A stretch of 7,661 nucleotides of DNA from Rubrobacter sp. (GCA_016781775.1 JADDPR010000379.1:1-7661); one strand, 5' to 3'. Numbered from the stretch's first letter, positions 1 to 6,440 are shown. Notes: generated by a model not told the origin, from the sequence alone. Program-made: numbers and translations.

Positions 1-459
1 TTAGAACGTTTGTGTTCGGTTCGTACCCCATAGCATATGAGGGCTCGACGGACTCGACACAGCCCCTGTACGTACGTCCTCCACTAATACACGTGTACTC
101 ATCTTTGCGAGGCCCCGACGGCGGTATACAGCACACATTTATGTTACAGAAGGGGCCTCGAGGGAAGGGTAATCGCATCGAAAACATCTCTACAACCATC
201 CGATCGGAGATGGCCGAGGTGTACCGAGCTCCGGTGCGGCTGCCTCCTTTGCCTGAACATAGGAGTTGCATTCGCATTGCCCTGGGAACCCCCGTCGCGG
301 CCGTCGTCCGCGATTTCGATGAAGAGGTGCGACGGTGCGTGGCTGACGAGGTCGATGCCAAGCCGGCGAAGCTCGAAGGTTCGGGGCCACGCCGGTCGAC
401 GCGCGACCGGGAAGCCGCCATCGAACGGTTCCTCCGCGCGTTCGCTCCGGGTCGAGGAG
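1..459. other. Left-end region without a convincing gene; possible relic
   Basis: I see no gene I can support here. Roughly the first 200 bases are clearly less GC-rich than the rest of the window. From about 200 to 459, open frames exist on both strands: one on plus running to a stop at 477-479, and two on minus crossing into the kinase gene. None has a family motif I recognise, a good ribosome binding site, or the strong G/C bias at third codon positions seen in the real genes. The minus-strand translation around 270-440 looks slightly protein-like, so a decayed gene or mobile-element remnant is possible. The region must also carry whatever promoter drives the kinase gene, but I cannot point to clear -35 and -10 boxes. 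Confidence 0.4.
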
Positions 460-480
460 ATGTTCGTGCCCGCCCGTAAG

Positions 481-1386
481 ATGCATGCCGAAGAGGTGGG
501 CACCGACGTATCGCTCGTGGGCCGGTTGCTCGCGGCGCAGTTCCCGCGATGGGCAGACCTTCCCATCGATCCCGTCCACTCCGCCGGGACCGAAAACGCG
601 ATCTATCGGCTCGGCGACGACATGGCCGTGCGGCTACCCCGCCTCCAGAGGGCCGCCGGGCAGGTGGAAAAGGAGCACCGGTGGCTGCCGCGGCTTGCCC
701 CGCTCCTACCTCTCGCCATCCCGGTTCCGCTCGCGAAGGGGACACCCGGCGAGGGCTACCCCTGGCATTGGTCCGTCACCCGGTGGCTCGACGGCGAGGA
801 CGCGACGGCGGAGCGTATCGCCGATCCGCGCCAGGCGGCGACCGAGTTGGGTCGCTTCGTCGCCGCCCTGCAGCGGATCGATCCCGCCGGCGGGCCGCCC
901 CCCGGGGAGCACAACTTCTTCCGCGGCGTACCGCTGGCGGCGCGAGACTCCCCCACCCGCGCCGCGATCGCCTCCCTGCGCGCCACGCTCGATGCCGACG
1001 CCGCGACCGCGGCGTGGGAAGCAGCCCTCGAAGCACCAGCATGGCACGGCCCGCCCGTCTGGATCCACGGCGACCTGCAACCCGGGAACCTGCTGGCCCA
1101 CCAGGGCCGGCTCAGCGCCGTCATCGACTTCGGGGGGCTGGGCGTGGGCGATCCCGCGTGCGACCTGGCCGTCGCATGGAATCTCCTCCCCGCCGGAAGC
1201 CGGGACGTCTTCCGAGCAGCGCTACCGGTCGACGACGCCACCTGGGCACGAGGACGCGGCTGGGCACTGTCCGTCGGGCTGATCGCCCTCCCCTACTACC
1301 GGACCACCAGCCCCGTACTCGCCGGTATCTCTCGATACGCGATTGATCAAGCGCTCGCCGATCACGAGCATGGCCCACGAACCTGA
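481..1386 (+). CDS. APH-family phosphotransferase (aminoglycoside phosphotransferase-like kinase)
   Basis: This encodes a 301-residue cytoplasmic protein of the APH/choline kinase superfamily, which transfers the ATP gamma-phosphate to a hydroxyl of a small molecule. The N-lobe has the typical SAGTENAIYRLGDDMAVRLPR stretch starting near residue 35, written here as SAGTEN then YRLGDD then RLPR. The C-lobe has the catalytic loop HGDLQPGNLL (H196, D198, N203) and the metal-binding DFGG (D216), followed by the usual GDPACDLA helix. HNFFRGVPLAARD in the middle is also characteristic of this subgroup. ATG 481 is chosen because MHAEEV matches how I remember relatives beginning. An in-frame ATG at 460 directly abuts GAGGAG, too close for a normal ribosome binding site, but it cannot be excluded. 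The substrate is unknown: family members modify aminoglycosides, macrolides or ordinary metabolites, so the name alone does not show antibiotic resistance. The next gene lies about 245 bases downstream on the same strand. Confidence 0.9.
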   Translation: MHAEEVGTDVSLVGRLLAAQFPRWADLPIDPVHSAGTENAIYRLGDDMAVRLPRLQRAAGQVEKEHRWLPRLAPLLPLAIPVPLAKGTPGEGYPWHWSVTRWLDGEDATAERIADPRQAATELGRFVAALQRIDPAGGPPPGEHNFFRGVPLAARDSPTRAAIASLRATLDADAATAAWEAALEAPAWHGPPVWIHGDLQPGNLLAHQGRLSAVIDFGGLGVGDPACDLAVAWNLLPAGSRDVFRAALPVDDATWARGRGWALSVGLIALPYYRTTSPVLAGISRYAIDQALADHEHGPRT

Positions 1387-1473
1387 AGGGACCTCTTGCG
1401 GGCGTCCACCAAGTCGCTCATCTGGATCGCAGGCCGCGTGCGTAGCGGGTCCCGAGGCGGGTCTGGTTACGGG

Positions 1474-1499
1474 CTTCTCCGGGCGCCCGCCGGGGGAAG
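1474..1499 (+). terminator. GC-rich hairpin downstream of the kinase gene
   Basis: CTTCTCCGG and CCGGGGGAAG can pair around a short GC loop with one bulged G and one G-T wobble, and the loop contains the palindrome CGGGCGCCCG. It sits about 90 bases past the kinase stop codon, so it could end that transcript or stabilise the mRNA end. No run of T follows, so it is not a classical intrinsic terminator. The rest of the 1387-1631 spacer shows no gene I can support; an arginine- and glycine-rich open frame ending at 1635 looks like a by-product of GC richness. Confidence 0.25.
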
Positions 1500-1631
1500 A
1501 ATCGGAGATGGGCTTCGAGCGGGAACCGTTGGCGTGAGACAGAGCGGGCGCGGTACGTCGAGCGCCCGGACGTCTCGCGCTTGGGTCGAAGTGCGAGGGG
1601 CCGGAGGAGTCGGACCGGGGGCTCGCGCCTC

Positions 1632-2846
1632 TTGAGCCGGTGGAGGGTGTTCGGGCTGTTTTCGGCGGCGTACGTTCTGTCGTACTTCTACGGCTCGGCG
1701 AACGCGGTGATCTCGCCGGACCTGGCGCGCGAGCTCTCCCTCGGCGCGGGGGACCTCGGCTTTATGACGAGCCTGTTCTACGCGACCTTCGCGGCGGCGC
1801 AGCTGCCCCTGGGGGCGGCCCTGGACCGCTTCGGCCCGCGCGCGACGGTCCCGGCGTTGATGCTCCTGGCCGCGGCGGGGAGCGTCGTCTTCGCCTCGGC
1901 CGACTCTTTTGCCGCGCTGATGGCCGGCCGCGCGCTCATGGGGGCGGGGATGGCGGCGGTCCTGATGGGTTCGTTCAAGGCCTTCAGCTTGTGGTTTCCG
2001 CCGGGACGCTTCGCCGCGGCGGCCGGGCTCGTGATGGGGATCGGGGCCGCGGGCGGCCTGCTCTCGGCGACGCCCCTGGCCTACGCCAGCGAGCTTTTCG
2101 GGTGGCGCTCCGTGTTCCTGTGGGGGGCCGCGGTGGTGACCGCGAGCGCGGCTTCTATCTTCTTTTTCACCCGGAGCGCGCCGCCCGGGGTGGCGTTACC
2201 GCGCGCCGAGGGCGGGGAGGGCTCCGGGGGCTTTGGCGCGGTCTTCGCGGATGGGCGGTTCTGGAGGATCGCGCCGCTCAGCTTCTTCGCGGTCGGCGGG
2301 TTGTTGGGGGTGCAGGGCCTCTGGGCCGGACCCTACCTCTTCGACGTGGTGGGGCTCTCGAAGGTCTCGGCCGGCAACGTCTTGCTGTTCATGGGCGTCG
2401 GGGCGGCGGCCGGGGCGGCGGCCTCGGGGCTTCTCGCCGGCCGTTTCGGCTTCTACCGGGTCGTGCTCCCTTGCGGGGTTGTCTTCGTCCTGTGCCAGAT
2501 CGCCCTCGCCGCCCGGTTTGCGCCCGCGGCGGCGCCCTACCTGCTCTTCGGGTTCTCCGCCGCCGCGTGCGACGTGCTGCTCGCGCACGCCCGCGCGGTC
2601 TTCCCGCCTTCGATGACGGGCAGGGTGGTTACGGCCGTGAACCTCTTCGGGATGGGGGGCGTCTTCGTCCTGCAGTGGGCCTTCGGCCTCGTCCTCGACG
2701 CCTCCCAAGGCTCCGCTGGCGCTGAGGGCGGCTACCCGCCCGCGGGCTACGCCGTCGCCTTTCTGCTGACGGCGGCCGGGACCACGGCCGCCCTTCTCTT
2801 CTATCTGCCGCTCGCTCGCGAAGGCAAGCGGTCGAAACGGGAGTAA
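1632..2846 (+). CDS. Major facilitator superfamily transporter, substrate unknown
   Basis: This encodes a roughly 404-residue inner-membrane transporter with about twelve hydrophobic helices in two halves separated by a hydrophilic loop near residue 190 (PRAEGGEGSGG). The first helix region reads AAYVLSYFYGSANAVISPDL, common in sugar-phosphate/nitrate-porter-like MFS proteins. The loop between helices 2 and 3 has the MFS signature GAALDRFGPR (residues 61-70, with D65 and R66), and a basic tail (GKRSKRE) ends the protein. MFS proteins move small solutes by uniport, symport or antiport; nothing here reveals the substrate. The start is uncertain: TTG 1632 gives MSRWRVFGLF, similar to relatives, but no good ribosome binding site precedes it. 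TTG 1581 would add an Arg/Gly-rich leader of 17 residues, and GTG 1647 would cut into the first helix. The stop is four bases from the convergent PLP-enzyme gene. Confidence 0.88.
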   Translation: MSRWRVFGLFSAAYVLSYFYGSANAVISPDLARELSLGAGDLGFMTSLFYATFAAAQLPLGAALDRFGPRATVPALMLLAAAGSVVFASADSFAALMAGRALMGAGMAAVLMGSFKAFSLWFPPGRFAAAAGLVMGIGAAGGLLSATPLAYASELFGWRSVFLWGAAVVTASAASIFFFTRSAPPGVALPRAEGGEGSGGFGAVFADGRFWRIAPLSFFAVGGLLGVQGLWAGPYLFDVVGLSKVSAGNVLLFMGVGAAAGAAASGLLAGRFGFYRVVLPCGVVFVLCQIALAARFAPAAAPYLLFGFSAAACDVLLAHARAVFPPSMTGRVVTAVNLFGMGGVFVLQWAFGLVLDASQGSAGAEGGYPPAGYAVAFLLTAAGTTAALLFYLPLAREGKRSKRE

Positions 2847-2850
2847 GACA

Positions 2851-3867
2851 TCAATACCGTGGCGCGAGCATTCCGGTGGCTCGGCCGAGGTCGACGTTCC
2901 CGCCGCTGATGATTACGCCGACGCGGGAGCCCGGCTCGGCCTCCACGGCGCGCTCGAGGAGGGCTGCGGCGGCAAGGGCGCCGGTGGGCTCCACCACGAT
3001 CTTCATCCGCTCCCAGATGAGGCGCATGGAGCGGAGGATGCCTTCTTCGGAGACCGTCGTCATCTCGTCGACGTGGCGGAGCACGAGGGGGAAGTTGACC
3101 TCCCCGAGGGACGGGGTGCGGACCCCGTCGGCGATCGTGTCGGGGTTCTCGATCCTGTGCAGCGTGCCGGTGCGGAAGGATCTCGTGGCGTCGTCGGCCT
3201 TCTCGGGCTCGACCCCGACGACCCTGCAACCGGGCGAGAGGGCGCGGGCGGAGAGCGCGGAGCCGGACAACAAGCCTCCCCCGCCGCAGCACACGAGGAG
3301 CAGGTCGAGCTCGCCCACCTCCTCGAAGAGCTCCTTCGCGGCTGTCCCCTGCCCGGCGACGACGTCGGGGTGGTCGTAGGGCGGCACCAGGGCGAGGCCC
3401 CGCTCGCGGGCGATGGCGCCCCCCACCTCCTCGCGCTTCTCCCGGAAGCGATCGTAGGTAACGACCTCCACCCCGTAGCCGCGCGTCGCGGCGAGCTTGA
3501 CCTCCGGGGCGTCCTCGGGCATCACGATGGTCGCGTGTACCCCGAGGAGGCGTCCGGCGAGGGCCACGGCCTGCGCGTGGTTGCCGGAGGAGTAGGCGAC
3601 GACGCCACGCTCCTTCTGCCCCTCGGAAAGAAGCGAGAGGGCGTTGTAGGCGCCGCGAAACTTGAAGGAGCCGGTGCGCTGGAAGTTCTCGCACTTGAAG
3701 AAGACCCGTGCGCCGCCGGCGCGCTCGTCCACGGTGCGCGACGTAAGAACCGGCGTCCGGTGCGACTGCCCCGCGAGGCGCCCCGCCGCGGCCTCGACGT
3801 CTGCGAAGACGACCGGCGCGTCGGAGAGATCCGTCCGGTCCCCGACTTCCTTTTCGTTGCCCTTCAC
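2851..3867 (-). CDS. PLP-dependent serine racemase/threonine dehydratase family enzyme
   Basis: This encodes a 338-residue cytoplasmic fold-type II PLP enzyme. The Schiff-base lysine is K69 in GSFKFRGA, the SSGNHAQ loop is at 93-99 (S94 or S93 matches the serine racemase catalytic base), the phosphate-binding loop is CGGGGLLSG (194-202), and SGGN (321-324) contacts the PLP ring nitrogen. GVEPEKADDA (E220, A224, D226) matches the Mg2+ site of eukaryotic serine racemase (VEPxxADD). ADGVRTPSLGEVNFP and WERMKIVVEPTGALAAAALL are also typical of this branch. No C-terminal ACT domain is present, so it is not the allosteric biosynthetic IlvA type. Likely reactions are dehydration of L-threonine or L-serine to 2-oxo acid plus ammonia, serine racemisation, or 3-hydroxyaspartate ammonia-lyase; sequence alone does not decide. 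GTG 3867 is supported by a purine-rich ribosome binding site. It is divergent from the gene at 3930, and convergent with the transporter. Confidence 0.92.
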   Translation of the reverse strand: MKGNEKEVGDRTDLSDAPVVFADVEAAAGRLAGQSHRTPVLTSRTVDERAGGARVFFKCENFQRTGSFKFRGAYNALSLLSEGQKERGVVAYSSGNHAQAVALAGRLLGVHATIVMPEDAPEVKLAATRGYGVEVVTYDRFREKREEVGGAIARERGLALVPPYDHPDVVAGQGTAAKELFEEVGELDLLLVCCGGGGLLSGSALSARALSPGCRVVGVEPEKADDATRSFRTGTLHRIENPDTIADGVRTPSLGEVNFPLVLRHVDEMTTVSEEGILRSMRLIWERMKIVVEPTGALAAAALLERAVEAEPGSRVGVIISGGNVDLGRATGMLAPRY

Positions 3868-3872
3868 CTCGT

Positions 3873-3879
3873 CCCCCCT
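3873..3879 (-). promoter_or_regulatory. Ribosome binding site of the PLP enzyme
   Basis: On the minus strand AGGGGGG lies five bases before GTG 3867. It is the reason for choosing this GTG; an ATG slightly upstream (complement of CAT at 3881-3883) is in another frame. Confidence 0.6.
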
Positions 3880-3917
3880 GCATGCGTGTAACGAAAAAGC
3901 ACCGACGGGGCCAAATA

Positions 3918-3923
3918 TATAAT
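3918..3923 (+). promoter_or_regulatory. Perfect TATAAT -10 box giving a probable leaderless mRNA
   Basis: TATAAT lies inside an AT-rich island (CCAAATATATAATG) in otherwise very GC-rich DNA. Six bases separate it from GTG 3930, so the expected transcription start falls on or next to the start codon. This would make the mRNA leaderless, a common arrangement in actinobacteria. At the expected -35 position (about 3895-3900) I see only AAAAGC, so the -35 element is weak or absent. The same AT island reads TATATT on the minus strand (3914-3919) and may also serve the divergent PLP-enzyme gene. Confidence 0.6.
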
Positions 3924-3929
3924 GCGGGC

Positions 3930-4376
3930 GTGAGCAGCGATGCGAGATCCCTCCTGGCGCTAACCCTCGGATGCACGTTCGCCGCGGCGCTCTTCGGGGT
4001 CGGCGCGAACCTGTTCTCGTTCCGGAGCGCCTTCGAGGGGGCCGGGCGGGAGCTCCTCATCCAGGCGGCCGCCACGGTCGTCTACCTCGGGCTCGCACTC
4101 GTCCTCGTGTTCAAGGGCGGCTGGAGGGGCGTCCTCGCCGCGCTCGTTATGATCCTGGGCGCGACCGCGATCTCCTGGGCCCTCCTCCCCTTCTCCCTGG
4201 GCCTCGCGGGCGTGGGAGACCCCGCCGGCTACGCCGAGAGGTTCGGAGACTTCCGCCGGCCCTCGTACTCGGGATGGGCGGCGTTCGACCTGATCTTCGT
4301 GGGCGGAAGCGCCGCCCTCGCGCAGGGTTTGAGGCTCATGGCCCACGTGGACCCCAAGGGTCCTCGGGACGAATGA
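3930..4376 (+). CDS. Small four-helix membrane protein of unknown function
   Basis: This encodes a 148-residue protein that I do not recognise. Four hydrophobic segments are visible at about residues 8-30, 42-62, 65-93 and 116-136. A hydrophilic stretch (GDPAGYAERFGDFRRPSYSG) precedes the last helix, and the tail is short and charged (HVDPKGPRDE). The pattern suggests an integral inner-membrane protein with both ends on the same side; no catalytic motif is evident. GTG 3930 is preferred over the in-frame ATG at 3882. The sequence from 3882 would encode an unlikely basic leader (MRVTKKHRRGQIYNAG) read through a promoter-like TATAAT, and GTG 3930 lies right at the predicted transcription start. 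Its last 41 bases overlap the end of the convergent zinc-motif gene. Confidence 0.75.
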   Translation: MSSDARSLLALTLGCTFAAALFGVGANLFSFRSAFEGAGRELLIQAAATVVYLGLALVLVFKGGWRGVLAALVMILGATAISWALLPFSLGLAGVGDPAGYAERFGDFRRPSYSGWAAFDLIFVGGSAALAQGLRLMAHVDPKGPRDE

Positions 4377-4617
4377 CCTCGATGGGCTCGTCCTCGTCAA
4401 ACTCCAGCAGAAAGACCTCGCCCTTCGCATTGAAGTCGTAGGCGGAGCGCGGCAAAGCTCCCCGCTCCGAGTCCTCGACCTCGACACCCGTCACGAGACG
4501 CCCCCTCCCCTCGCAGCGTTTGCAGGGGAAGGGGCGCCAGGAGGCCCCGTCGTCCCCCCTACCTTCGCAGTTGGGGCAGGTCCGAAAGGACGTGTAGCGG
4601 ATGGTCAGGGTCCTCAC
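4336..4617 (-). CDS. Small protein with two DnaJ-type CxxCxGxG motifs
   Basis: This encodes a 93-residue protein of unknown function. Near the N-terminus it has two cysteine motifs like those of the DnaJ zinc-finger region: CPNCEGRG (C14, C17) and CKRCEGRG (C32, C35). Together they could bind one Zn2+ ion. The C-terminal half is acidic (LLEFDEDEPIEVIRPEDP) and carries no known domain I can name. DnaJ has four such motifs and a J-domain; this has neither the J-domain nor the second pair, so it is not a chaperone of that class. GTG 4617 gives MRTLTIRYTSFRTCPNC, but no Shine-Dalgarno sequence is visible. It starts 20 bases after the AhpD-like gene stops, so translational coupling in one operon is likely. 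Its end overlaps the plus-strand membrane-protein gene by 41 bases. Confidence 0.72.
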   Translation of the reverse strand: MRTLTIRYTSFRTCPNCEGRGDDGASWRPFPCKRCEGRGRLVTGVEVEDSERGALPRSAYDFNAKGEVFLLEFDEDEPIEVIRPEDPWGPRGP

Positions 4618-4637
4618 GACGGGGAGGGGGGCACGTG

Positions 4638-4973
4638 TTACGAACCTTCGTGCTCTTCCAGGGCCGCGAAGGCGAAGCGGGCGTTGGGGAAGGTGATCGA
4701 GCCGCCCGCGATGACGCCTATCTTGATGGCCTCCACGATCTCCTCCCGGCTCGCCCCCTCCCGCCGACAACCGTCGATATGGCACAGGACGCACTCGTCG
4801 CAGCGGGCAGCTACGGAGATCCCGAGCCCCATCAGCTCCTTGTGCTTGCGGCCGATCGCGCCTTCCGCGTAGGCCTCCCCGTCGAGTGCGCCGAACTCGC
4901 GGAAGAAGGCGTCGGCCTCCATCATCCGCTCGTTGAGTAGGGCCCGGCGCGCCCTCATCTCCTCCAGCGACAA
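4638..4973 (-). CDS. AhpD/carboxymuconolactone decarboxylase-like protein
   Basis: This encodes a 111-residue, probably cytoplasmic, protein of the AhpD-like/CMD superfamily. The AhpD proton-relay and thiol residues appear in the right spacing: E46, then C58-x-x-C61 and H65. In Mycobacterium AhpD the equivalents are E118, C130, C133 and H137, also 12, 3 and 4 residues apart. Two further cysteines (C64, C69) are unusual. The helix REEIVEAIKIGVIAGGSITFPNARFAFAAL, seen in parts at about 77-105, is typical of the family, which usually forms oligomers. The likely role is thiol-dependent peroxide reduction or a related redox step; decarboxylase activity is unlikely with CxxC present. TTG 4973 is preferred because it gives MSLEEMRARR, as in relatives. 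ATG 4958, directly after GGAGGAG, is the alternative, and neither has ideal spacing. It begins 13 bases after the upstream hydrolase gene ends. Confidence 0.85.
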   Translation of the reverse strand: MSLEEMRARRALLNERMMEADAFFREFGALDGEAYAEGAIGRKHKELMGLGISVAARCDECVLCHIDGCRREGASREEIVEAIKIGVIAGGSITFPNARFAFAALEEHEGS

Positions 4974-4986
4974 AGAGACTACGCCA

Positions 4987-6258
4987 CTACTCCGGGGAGG
5001 ACTGCTCCGAGCGCCAGCTCTGCTGGTAGCGGATCTGCTCGTCGGTGAGCTGTTCCGGCTTGACGCCCATCGTGTCGAGCTTGATGCGCGCGACCCCCTG
5101 GTCGAGCTCCTCGGGGAGGGGCTGGATGCCCGGCTGGATCTCCTTAGCGTGGCTGGCGAGGTGGTGGATGCCGAGGGCGTGCAGGGCGAAGGTGAGGTCC
5201 ATGATCTCGACGGGGTGGCCGTCGCCGGCCCCCGAGTTGAGGAGCCTGCCCCGGGCGATAACGTGGATGCGCCTGCCATCGGCCATCTCGTACTCGGTGA
5301 TGTTCTCGCGCACCTCGCGCTCGGCGACCGACATCTCCTTGAGCGCTGCCATGTCGAACTCGTGGTCGTAGTGGCCGGCGTTCGCGAGGATCGCCCCGTC
5401 CTTCATCCGCTCGAGGTGCTCCCCGCGCAAGACCCGGACGTTCCCGGTGCCGGTGAGGAAGAAGTCTCCGACCTCGGCGGCCTCCAGCGAGTTCATCACC
5501 TCGTAGCCCTCGGCGTAGGCCTCCAGGAGCTTGACCGGGTCCGGCTCGCACACCACGACGCGGGCCCCGAAGCCGGCGGCGTACTTGGCTAGCCCGCGGC
5601 TAACCCAGCCGAAGCCCATGACGACGACGCGGGCGCCCGAGAGGAAGAGGTTGGTGTTCGCGAGCAGGCTAACGATGGAGGAGTGGCCCGTGCCGTAGCG
5701 GTTGTCGAAGAGGTGCTTCATGCGCGCCTCGTTGATCCCGAGCACCGGGAACGGTAGGACGCCCTCGCCGGTCATCGCCCTGACCTTGAGGATGCCGGTC
5801 GTCGTGGTCTCGGTGGCGCCCTCGACCTTGTCGAGCAGGTCCGGGTGGCTCTCTATGAGGCGCCCGACAAGCTCGGCGCCGTCGTCGAGGAGGAGGTCCG
5901 GCTCCGTCTCCAGCGCCATGTGGATGTAGCGCTCGAAGTCTTCCTCGCTCGGGTCGTGCGTCGCGAAGACGCGGATGCCCCGCTCGACGAGCGCCGAGCA
6001 GATCGCATCCTGCGTGGAGAGCGGGTTGCTCCCGGTTACCGTCACCTCCGCCCCGGCCTCGTGCAACAGCACGGCGAGGTAGGCGGTCTTCGCTTCGAGG
6101 TGGACCGTCACGGCGACCTTGCGCCCGCGCAGGGAGCCGTCGGCCAGCTGATCCTTGGCGATGGTGTTCAAAACCGGGCAGTGCTGGGCGGCCCAGTCAA
6201 TCTTGCGCTGGCCCTCGGGCGCCAGACTGGGGTCCTTGATCACGGATTCTTTGATCAC
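4987..6258 (-). CDS. Divergent S-adenosylhomocysteine hydrolase homologue
   Basis: This encodes a 423-residue cytoplasmic protein related to adenosylhomocysteinase, the NAD-dependent enzyme that splits S-adenosylhomocysteine into adenosine and homocysteine after methyl transfer. It resembles the short archaeal/Thermotoga type: HLEAKTA (H53, equivalent to human H55), VTGSNPLSTQD, DDG (D126, human D131), KHLFDNRYGTG (K181, D185, N186; human K186, D190, N191) and GDGHPVEIMD (H348, human H353). Several expected residues differ. By my alignment human E156 in EETTTG becomes T151 in ETTTTG; the NAD motif GxGxxG reads GFGWVS (215-220); and the usual QSxxDGIxRAT reads HSSIVSLLANT. It could therefore be a paralogue with altered substrate or activity. 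GTG 6258 is supported by AGGGAG six bases upstream; a longer frame to ATG 6315 would pass through this site. It probably heads an operon with the next two minus-strand genes. Confidence 0.85.
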   Translation of the reverse strand: MIKESVIKDPSLAPEGQRKIDWAAQHCPVLNTIAKDQLADGSLRGRKVAVTVHLEAKTAYLAVLLHEAGAEVTVTGSNPLSTQDAICSALVERGIRVFATHDPSEEDFERYIHMALETEPDLLLDDGAELVGRLIESHPDLLDKVEGATETTTTGILKVRAMTGEGVLPFPVLGINEARMKHLFDNRYGTGHSSIVSLLANTNLFLSGARVVVMGFGWVSRGLAKYAAGFGARVVVCEPDPVKLLEAYAEGYEVMNSLEAAEVGDFFLTGTGNVRVLRGEHLERMKDGAILANAGHYDHEFDMAALKEMSVAEREVRENITEYEMADGRRIHVIARGRLLNSGAGDGHPVEIMDLTFALHALGIHHLASHAKEIQPGIQPLPEELDQGVARIKLDTMGVKPEQLTDEQIRYQQSWRSEQSSPE

Positions 6259-6259
6259 G
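6236..6259 (-). repeat. Tandem duplication at the hydrolase start codon
   Basis: TTGATCACG occurs at 6236-6244 and 6251-6259 on plus. On the coding strand it gives GTGATCAA twice, 15 bases (five codons) apart, so the protein begins VIKES-VIKDP with two possible GTG starts (6258 and 6243). Only the first has a well-spaced ribosome binding site. Confidence 0.7.
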
Positions 6260-6264
6260 CTTTT

Positions 6265-6270
6265 CTCCCT
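6265..6270 (-). promoter_or_regulatory. Ribosome binding site of the hydrolase
   Basis: On the minus strand AGGGAG is separated from GTG 6258 by six bases (AAAAGC). This near-consensus site decides the start in favour of GTG 6258 over the upstream ATG at 6315. Confidence 0.75.
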
Positions 6271-6307
6271 GCTCGCTCTCTGTGCATGGCAGTTTACAGG
6301 CATTCTG

Positions 6308-6321
6308 GCATGCATACATGC
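6308..6321. promoter_or_regulatory. Inverted repeat GCATG-N4-CATGC
   Basis: GCATG (6308-6312) and CATGC (6317-6321) are perfectly complementary arms around CATA, about 50 bases upstream of the hydrolase start. The position suits an operator in the hydrolase promoter. No regulator is identified. Confidence 0.3.
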
Positions 6322-6343
6322 ACGGTCGGGAACGCCCCGTTTC

Positions 6344-6361
6344 TTGCGACCGGTACCGCAA
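6344..6361. promoter_or_regulatory. Inverted repeat TTGCG-N8-CGCAA
   Basis: TTGCG (6344-6348) and CGCAA (6357-6361) form perfect arms separated by eight bases that include part of the palindrome CGGTACCG (6351-6358). It could be a regulator site between the divergent genes. Confidence 0.25.
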
Positions 6362-6440
6362 TTGTCCGAGGCGTAGAGTCGCCGCGCGACGCGCCCGGCA
6401 TCTTACCGACCGAGCCGTCCCCGCTCCACGGACCTCCTCC

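Noticed and set aside
10..35. tRNA 3' end suggested by GGTTCGTACCCC
   Set aside because: The T-arm stem does not pair and no acceptor or anticodon arms are visible.
12..479. 155-codon plus-strand open frame at the left end
   Set aside because: No motif, mixed composition, no good start signal, and weak third-position GC bias; kept only as an undefined region.
1396..1635. 79-codon open frame between the kinase and the transporter
   Set aside because: Arg/Gly/Ser-rich composition, no ribosome binding site or motif; it looks like spacer DNA.
2801..4075. Long minus-strand open frame (424 codons) across the PLP-enzyme gene
   Set aside because: It is extremely rich in Arg, Gly and Pro and lies out of frame over a gene with clear PLP motifs; it is a GC-rich shadow.
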